This document shows, piece by piece, positions 7,308 through 12,299 of a stretch of 12,299 bases of DNA. Numbering within the stretch: the stretch's first letter is position 1; every line of letters starts with the position of its first letter. Source of the stretch: CAZAMT01 sp964486145. GTDB lineage: Bacteria > Bacteroidota > Bacteroidia > Bacteroidales > JAAAOM01. The stretch lies in the NCBI GenBank assembly GCA_964486145.1, contig CAZAMT010000110.1:1-12299 (forward strand). The letters are read 5' to 3'. The notes beneath the pieces were generated by a model, which made no database searches, had not been told where the DNA came from, and worked only from the letters and a program-made list of their open reading frames with translations. A program made the translations under genes and the position numbers.

Positions 7308-8060
7308 TTAAACCGGTATTACCACTACATTTCCATTGTGCCGGATCATTTCTACCTTTATTCCATAAACCTCCGACAGCATTTCGGGGGTGATGCTTTC
7401 TACCGGACCCCGCGCAACAATTTGTCCTTTATTTAACAGAACAATTTTATCAGCAAACCGGAAAGCAAGGTTTAAGCTATGCATGGTTATTACAGCAGTT
7501 AATGAATTTTTCTTCACGATTTCGCGGATGGTATGTAGAATATCAATTTGGTTTTTCAAATCGAGGTTACTGGTAGGTTCATCCAAAAGAAAAATCCGCG
7601 GTTCCTGAACAAATGCCCGTGCAATACACACCTTTTGCAGTTCGCCCCCGCTTAATTGATTGATTCGTCGCATCGTCAGGTTTTCAAGCCCGAGTTGTTG
7701 TAAAACCCGGCTTACTTTGGCAAAATCGTCCGGGCTTGTTTTTAAGCCCACATGTGGTTTCCTGCCAAGCAGCACGACATCAAAAACACTCATGTTACCG
7801 GCATTGTTTCGCTGCGCCACATAGGCCATAATTTTTGCAATCCCGCCGGTAGACATTTTCAATACATTCTGGTTTTCAACTTCCACAATGCCTTTATGTG
7901 GTTTCAGTATGGCATTGATGCTGCGTAACAACGTGGTTTTTCCGGCACCATTTGGCCCCAACAGTACCACTATATCACCTTTGCCGGCTTTAAAAGACAG
8001 ATTTTCAAGGATTATGTCATCTTTGTGATAGGAGACAGATATGTTTTTTACATCCAGCAT
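7308..8060 (-). CDS. ABC transporter ATP-binding protein, iron-chelate/cobalamin importer type (FhuC/BtuD-like)
   Basis: 250 residues, typical for this family. It has Walker A GPNGAGKT at 35-42, Q-loop Gln83 (AYVAQ), signature LSGGE at 136-140, Walker B IFLLDE at 156-161, D-loop SNLD and the switch His194 (ITMHSLNLA). It hydrolyses ATP at the inner membrane to drive import through the FecCD/BtuC-type permease encoded just upstream. The C-terminal extension GPVESITPEMLSEVYGIKV is characteristic of the FhuC/FepC/BtuD group (type II importers). Its ATG shares one base with the permease stop (TAATG), indicating translational coupling. Siderophore, haem and cobalamin importers cannot be told apart from this subunit, so no gene symbol is given. 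Confidence 0.94.
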   Translation of the reverse strand: MLDVKNISVSYHKDDIILENLSFKAGKGDIVVLLGPNGAGKTTLLRSINAILKPHKGIVEVENQNVLKMSTGGIAKIMAYVAQRNNAGNMSVFDVVLLGRKPHVGLKTSPDDFAKVSRVLQQLGLENLTMRRINQLSGGELQKVCIARAFVQEPRIFLLDEPTSNLDLKNQIDILHTIREIVKKNSLTAVITMHSLNLAFRFADKIVLLNKGQIVARGPVESITPEMLSEVYGIKVEMIRHNGNVVVIPV

Positions 8061-9148
8061 TATTTTATTCTTTTACTCAAAAGCAGATACAAGAACAACG
8101 GCGCCCCGATAAAAGATGTCAGAACAGCCACAGGCAGTACATGGGGTTTAAGCATCATTCGCGCGGCGATATCCGATATCAGTAACAAGGCTGCACCGGA
8201 CAGGCAACTGGCCGGAATAACAAAACGGTAGTCATCGCCTACAAAACGGCGCACCATGTGCGGGCTAATAAGCCCGACAAAGGCAATGATTCCGAGAAAG
8301 GAAACAATCACGGCAGTGATGAGCGAAGCAACAATCATACCCAGGATACGTACCTGTTCAACCCGCACCCCCAATCCCCTGGCCGTTTCATCACCCGACT
8401 CCATGGCATTGTAATTCCACCGGTTCAGGATAAAAAACAAGGTGCCGGGCACTACCACAGCGGCCATTATCATTACTTCCGGCCAGTCGGCGCGTCCTAC
8501 ATCGCCAAACGACCAAAATACAATAGCGGCCAGTTGCACATCATCGGCAAAATACTGAAGGAACATGGTGCCGGCAGAAAAAAGCGCGCCTAATGCAACG
8601 CCGCTTAGTACCATCACTTCCGGGCTGGTACTGTAAAACCTTGCTATAAGGATAATGGTTAACGCAGAAAGCATGCTCATGAAAAAGGCAAAACCTATGG
8701 TTAAAAAAGGGTTGTTCACCGTAACAGCGCCCACCTGGGTAGATTGCATTACGCCTGAACCGGCTAAAATGATGGCAATGGCTGCACCAAAAGCCCCGGC
8801 CTGCGAAATACCCAGGGTAAAAGGCGAACCCAGCGGATTACGTAATACCGATTGCATTACACCGCCCGAGATGGCAAGCCCGCATCCTGCAATGAGTGCA
8901 GCCAGTGCATTGGGCAGCCGTATATTGCTTATGATGTTCTGATATTGCGATGAGCCCGGCAACCCCAAAAACGTTTTAAAAACTTCGTTGTAAGGAATGG
9001 TAACCGCACCTATTGACACAGCAGCAAAAAAAGAAACAAGGCAAATGATAATCAGTATCGCGAGGAACATTCGTTTCCTGTAAATATATTTCCTGTATTC
9101 CGGGAAAGGGATATTTTTATATTTCAGCCTGTTTTGTTTTAAAATCAT
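8060..9148 (-). CDS. ABC transporter permease, FecCD/BtuC family
   Basis: 362 residues with about ten hydrophobic segments, the topology of type II importer permeases; it would work as a homodimer in the inner membrane. Family signatures are RLPNALAALIAGCGLAISG at 77-95, QSVLRNPLGSPFTLGIS at 99-115, the cytoplasmic coupling region GDETARGLGV at 252-261, the stretch GIIAFVGLISPHMVRR at 286-301, and LPVAVLTSFIGAPLF at 338-352 near the C-terminus. The N-terminal ~26 residues are basic and cytoplasmic. The start overlaps the substrate-binding-protein stop by four bases (ATGA), and the stop overlaps the ATPase start by one base, so the three genes form a tight operon. Base composition is clearly higher in G+C (about 54% in three lines I counted) than in the hydrolase/FmdE gene, in part because of Ala/Gly-rich membrane segments. 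Substrate is a metal chelate of unknown kind. Confidence 0.95.
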   Translation of the reverse strand: MILKQNRLKYKNIPFPEYRKYIYRKRMFLAILIIICLVSFFAAVSIGAVTIPYNEVFKTFLGLPGSSQYQNIISNIRLPNALAALIAGCGLAISGGVMQSVLRNPLGSPFTLGISQAGAFGAAIAIILAGSGVMQSTQVGAVTVNNPFLTIGFAFFMSMLSALTIILIARFYSTSPEVMVLSGVALGALFSAGTMFLQYFADDVQLAAIVFWSFGDVGRADWPEVMIMAAVVVPGTLFFILNRWNYNAMESGDETARGLGVRVEQVRILGMIVASLITAVIVSFLGIIAFVGLISPHMVRRFVGDDYRFVIPASCLSGAALLLISDIAARMMLKPHVLPVAVLTSFIGAPLFLYLLLSKRIK

Positions 9149-10350
9149 TGCACAGATAATTGTGTAAATCCCATGTTATCAAACATTTCGTTCAGTTTGA
9201 CAAAAGCCGGCCCGCCGTTGAGAAAAACAGATAGTTCGTCGGCTTTTTCCATGGGGTCAATATCCGAAAAGGCTTCGGGGAAAACAATTTTACCAATGTA
9301 GTAAGCGTTGGCAAGCACAACTTCAATATTCTGATTGTATGAATTGTTCGGGAAAAGGCCATAAACCCGGTTGTTTTTTACCGCCTTTAGATGTTTGAAA
9401 GAGGGATCGTTGCGTAACTGTTCCAGTGCATTGATGTCTGCTCCAAGCCTCAGGGTAGAGATATCAACAAAAATAACATCAGGATCCCAAAATACAATTT
9501 GTTCTTTGGCAACATTAAGATAGGAAATATTTTGTACCTCCCCGCCTGTTGCCGCAACGTTATTCAAGCCGAGAAAAACAAAGGGTGCAAATGCCGGATC
9601 AGTTGATTGTATGCCATGTGGTCCGCTTTGTCCCAATCCGCCTATATAGCAGGTTAAGGATGATTCTTTGGCATTGCGTGTTTGTAAATCAAGGATGATG
9701 CTGTCGATATAGGCTGTCACTTCTTTGGCACGTTGCTTTTTGCCCATTACATGCCCCATCATGTGCAGCGACTGGTTCAACTGGTGACGGTCGTAGGTCA
9801 GGTTCCCATAGAGCAGGGAAACAACAGGGATGCCTGTTTTACTGGTAAGCATATCGGGGTTTATGCCCCCACCGGGCAGCATTTTGAAAATCACCTCCGG
9901 CTGGGGGTTCAGCCCGGCTATTAATTCGGGGTTGTCGTACCCTCTGAACTCGCCGAAAACCGGATATGTTTTAAACTGTGGATTGGCAATGGCATAAGGA
10001 CGGGCATCAATGGGTGCTCCTTTTACTTCAATGCCGTCAACAGCCACAATACGGTTGTGGGCATTAAGGTATGTCAATAACCGTAAACAACCTGAACCTG
10101 AGCATATCACTTTTTCCACTTTAGCGGGAACCCTTACTTTTCTTTCTGCTGCATCGGTTATTTCACGCAGATGAGTAACCAGGCTGTCAATGGAAACCTG
10201 GTTTGCTGCATTTTTAACTTCGTTTTGTTTCGAAGAAGGACTATAATTGCATGAAAAAACTATTGATATGAAAAGAATGCAGCCAACATAATTGTGTAAA
10301 CTAAGTCGGTGCTTTTGTAAATTCTTTTTAAAAATTGATTTTATCTCCAT
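9145..10350 (-). CDS. Lipoprotein substrate-binding protein of an iron-chelate/cobalamin-type ABC importer
   Basis: 401 residues from the ATG at 10350. The reading frame is open a little further, to a TTG at 10368, but the ATG gives a sound lipoprotein signal: basic start MEIKSIFKKNLQKHR, hydrophobic stretch, and lipobox IVFSC with lipidated Cys34. The mature protein is therefore probably anchored to a membrane facing the periplasm. A class III (Peripla_BP_2, BtuF/FhuD-like) fold is indicated by KVEKVICSGSGCLRLLTYL near residues 78-95, VFGEFRG near 131-137, the NPELIAGLNPQPEVIF stretch, WDPDVIFVD in the second lobe, and a long linking region. It delivers the ligand to the permease encoded next, with which it overlaps by four bases. 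The SGSGCLRLL pocket-side segment and ARPYAIANPQF are not those of classical FhuD or BtuF, so the ligand cannot be named. A promoter candidate lies at 10450-10459. Confidence 0.9.
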   Translation of the reverse strand: MEIKSIFKKNLQKHRLSLHNYVGCILFISIVFSCNYSPSSKQNEVKNAANQVSIDSLVTHLREITDAAERKVRVPAKVEKVICSGSGCLRLLTYLNAHNRIVAVDGIEVKGAPIDARPYAIANPQFKTYPVFGEFRGYDNPELIAGLNPQPEVIFKMLPGGGINPDMLTSKTGIPVVSLLYGNLTYDRHQLNQSLHMMGHVMGKKQRAKEVTAYIDSIILDLQTRNAKESSLTCYIGGLGQSGPHGIQSTDPAFAPFVFLGLNNVAATGGEVQNISYLNVAKEQIVFWDPDVIFVDISTLRLGADINALEQLRNDPSFKHLKAVKNNRVYGLFPNNSYNQNIEVVLANAYYIGKIVFPEAFSDIDPMEKADELSVFLNGGPAFVKLNEMFDNMGFTQLSVQ

Positions 10351-10422
10351 GTACAACTTCCACTCCAATTAACAATTCGTTGGCAATATGGTCAATTTTG
10401 TTTACTTCGCCAAGATTTTTAA

Positions 10423-10459
10423 CAGGTTTACCTTAGAGGCATACAACCTGCAAAGATGG
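10423..10459 (-). promoter_or_regulatory. Putative promoter and operator-like hairpin upstream of the ABC operon
   Basis: On the minus strand CCATCTTTGC (10450-10459) resembles the Bacteroidota -7 box TAnnTTTG, with CA in place of TA. It abuts an inverted repeat CAGGTT ... AACCTG (outer arms 10445-10450 and 10423-10428), which also pairs internally through CCT/AGG. The repeat would cover the transcription start, so it could be an operator or the first hairpin of the leader. A -33 element is only weakly suggested (CTTTTA at 10481-10486). I see no cobalamin-riboswitch core in the 10351-10575 gap, and nothing else identifiable there. Confidence 0.3.
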
Positions 10460-10575
10460 CAAAAATTCAAGGCTGCCGGGTAAAAGAACACATTATTTGC
10501 CGGTATCTGTCTGGTTAACGCATGATGTTACCTAAATGATTTATTTTACTATTTTTCAATACTGTCAAAGTCGAA

Positions 10576-12299
10576 TTAAAATTCCACCTTAATCCCCCCA
10601 TTTACAATGATTCCCGGGGCAATGGTATTGCCTTTTGAGCGCGACAAAAATATCGGATACTGATTATTCAAAATATTCTCAGCATTTACATAAGCCGTAA
10701 ACATATTCATAAATTTACGGGAAAGTGACAGGTCTATGGTATAATAGCTGTCTTTTTCAAGCGTGTTTTCATTGTCGTAGAAGATTTTTGCAAAAACGTT
10801 GACACCGAGTGAAACACTGATTATTTCAGGATTCAGGTAATTGGCAATAAAATGGCCGCTATGCCTGGGGTTGTTGGGTAAATAATTACCTTCCAGCGAC
10901 TTGTTCTCCGAATCTTTAACGATTTCAGAAATATTGTACGTGTAATTGGCATGAAAAGAAGTGTGTTTTAACGGCTGCCATTGTGTTTCAACTTCTAATC
11001 CGTGAATGTTTACTTCGCTGATATTATCGAGCATATATTCGTAGCGGGTTTTTTTTCCACCCGCAAATTTTGCAGAATCCAAAAGCCTGTCGCCAATGTA
11101 ATTAGTAGCCATCGATTGATAAAATGAAACTTTTGCCATTAGATTATCTGAAAATTTGTGTTCGGTACCAATATCCCACGATTGTATATTTTCAGGCTTT
11201 AAATCCGGGCTTGCCAGTCGGTAATAGGCGCCACCCTGGCGTACATGAACTTTGTAAAGTTCAAAAAGGCTTGGCATCCTGAAACCTTTTCCTGCCGAAG
11301 CACGAATGGTGGTTTTGGAATCGGGGTGCCAGGTAATCCCAAATTTCGGAGAAAAGCTCCCGGCATCCGTGGCGTTATATGTACTGTCGTAAGCTGGTTT
11401 TCCGGCGCTGGTTTGGGTATCCCAGTTACTGGCATTCGATGTTTGAATATGATCGTACCTGAATCCAAGGTTAAAGAACAAACTATTATCAAAAAGCTTT
11501 ATATCTGAAAATAAAAACGGGGATATATGCTGCTGTTGGCCCAGCGCCCCGGCATCACGCTCGTTACCGGTGTAATCCACATTATAATCAAAATTAATGA
11601 ATTTATATGCCGTGCCTAAGGTTATATCCATTAATTTCCATTTGTAGAAAGTTACTCCTGCATCCATTCCCGTGCTGTACATGTTTTTAAATTTTTCTTC
11701 ACGGTTTAACGAGGTGTAATTATCAGCAGCATTGTCCTGATAAGCGGTTTTATCTGCCCGGTTCAGGTAAGCAGTACCGCTAAACCGAAAAGAATTAAAG
11801 AGTTGCGAATAATTTAGCGTGTATTGGTTGAGCATGAGTTCCTGCCTGAAAAACTCCCTTCCCTGTCCGGCATCCTGATTAAAAAGAAGGGCTGAAAGTT
11901 CAAGTTTTGATCTGCTACTAAAATCATAAGACAATTTTCCCAACACCTGCCCTTTTTTGCGCCAGCGCTTAATTTCATAATCATCAGGGTCTTCAACCAT
12001 GTAAAAACCATCTGTATCTTCATACCCTCCGCTTAACAAGACACCAAAATTATTAATCTTCTGGCTATAAAAAGCGTTCCCGCCAAAGCTTGAGGCATTT
12101 CCGGCCCAGGCCTGCAGGCTGGTAGCACGGCTTTCACCCGGTTTTTTGGTAATAATATTGATAACCCCACCAAGGCCTTCGGATCCATAAAGGGTTGATG
12201 AAGGGCCACGCAGTATTTCAATCCGCTCGATGGCTTCTTTGGGTATATGCCCCCAGGCTACCCAGGCTATTGAATTATTGAAATTATCGTTTTGAGGCA
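10576..12299 (-). CDS. TonB-dependent outer-membrane receptor, BtuB/siderophore type, N-terminus outside the window
   Basis: 573 residues are visible; the frame is open to the right edge, so the start, signal peptide, TonB box and first half of the plug are missing. An apparent start at 12039 is only an internal TTG. Upstream of it, in frame, the plug is plain: NDNFNNSIAWVAWGHIP, then AIERIEILRGPSSTLYG, then SEGLGGVINIITKKPGE. The barrel follows, with the conserved GKGFRMPSLFELY segment, the SPDLKPENIQSWDIGTEHKF stretch, EVNIHGLEVETQWQP, the NAENILNNQYP segment and a terminal Phe (GGIKVEF) as preferred by the outer-membrane assembly machinery. Such receptors import large chelates (cobalamin, siderophores, haem) using TonB energy. 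The ABC operon begins about 225 bases downstream on the same strand, so the two probably serve the same ligand. Confidence 0.92.
   Translation of the reverse strand, partial: PQNDNFNNSIAWVAWGHIPKEAIERIEILRGPSSTLYGSEGLGGVINIITKKPGESRATSLQAWAGNASSFGGNAFYSQKINNFGVLLSGGYEDTDGFYMVEDPDDYEIKRWRKKGQVLGKLSYDFSSRSKLELSALLFNQDAGQGREFFRQELMLNQYTLNYSQLFNSFRFSGTAYLNRADKTAYQDNAADNYTSLNREEKFKNMYSTGMDAGVTFYKWKLMDITLGTAYKFINFDYNVDYTGNERDAGALGQQQHISPFLFSDIKLFDNSLFFNLGFRYDHIQTSNASNWDTQTSAGKPAYDSTYNATDAGSFSPKFGITWHPDSKTTIRASAGKGFRMPSLFELYKVHVRQGGAYYRLASPDLKPENIQSWDIGTEHKFSDNLMAKVSFYQSMATNYIGDRLLDSAKFAGGKKTRYEYMLDNISEVNIHGLEVETQWQPLKHTSFHANYTYNISEIVKDSENKSLEGNYLPNNPRHSGHFIANYLNPEIISVSLGVNVFAKIFYDNENTLEKDSYYTIDLSLSRKFMNMFTAYVNAENILNNQYPIFLSRSKGNTIAPGIIVNGGIKVEF

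Noticed and set aside
8258..8593. 111-codon plus-strand frame opposite the permease gene
   Set aside because: Antisense shadow of a clear FecCD-family gene.
10351..10368. TTG start at 10368 for the substrate-binding protein
   Set aside because: The in-frame ATG at 10350 gives a normal lipoprotein signal with basic N-terminus; the extra six residues add nothing.
10351..10575. Cobalamin riboswitch upstream of the ABC operon
   Set aside because: Neither the GCCACTG box nor the conserved core seen in cobalamin riboswitches could be found by reading the minus strand.
12033..12221. 62-codon minus-strand frame near the right edge
   Set aside because: It overlaps, in another frame, the plug region of the TonB receptor, whose own frame is open to the edge and carries the conserved plug motif.

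Overview
The window is about 12.3 kb of ordinary chromosomal DNA, most likely from a Bacteroidota (Bacteroidetes) bacterium of the Bacteroidales/Marinilabiliales type. The evidence is an outer-membrane protein combining a carboxypeptidase-regulatory-like domain, a plug and a large barrel, the absence of clear Shine-Dalgarno sites, and TAnnTTTG-type -7 promoter boxes. This placement is inferred from protein style and promoters, not from a marker gene. I see no insertion sequence, CRISPR array, tRNA or rRNA, and no gene-free stretch longer than about 230 bases.

Left part, plus strand (2-1999): a macrodomain (ADP-ribose-binding or ADP-ribosyl-hydrolase) protein followed by nicotinate phosphoribosyltransferase (pncB). 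Both concern NAD or its derivatives. The macrodomain has Ala where the YmdB/MacroD family usually has a catalytic Asp. They converge on a short DksA/TraR-type zinc-finger regulator at 2187-2522 on the minus strand.

Right part, all minus strand and read from right to left: a 5'-truncated TonB-dependent receptor of the BtuB/siderophore type (10576-12299, running off the window). Next come three translationally coupled genes for a lipoprotein substrate-binding protein, a FecCD/BtuC permease and an FhuC/BtuD ATPase. They are followed by a secreted two-domain protein (5667-7184) that fuses an inosine-uridine nucleoside-hydrolase-like domain to an FmdE-like domain. The last gene is a 965-residue outer-membrane protein with an N-terminal carboxypeptidase-regulatory-like domain, a plug and a barrel. 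The order suggests an import route for a metal chelate (corrinoid, siderophore or haem-like): outer-membrane receptor, periplasmic capture, inner-membrane ABC import, plus an exported enzyme-like protein that may process the ligand.

The most unusual item is the nucleoside-hydrolase/FmdE fusion. The hydrolase half keeps the Asp ligands expected for its Ca2+ site. The FmdE half keeps HGH and one Cys but has lost two other Cys positions of the family. It appears to have its own promoter and is visibly more AT-rich than the transporter genes. I do not recognise this architecture as a described system; its function is open.
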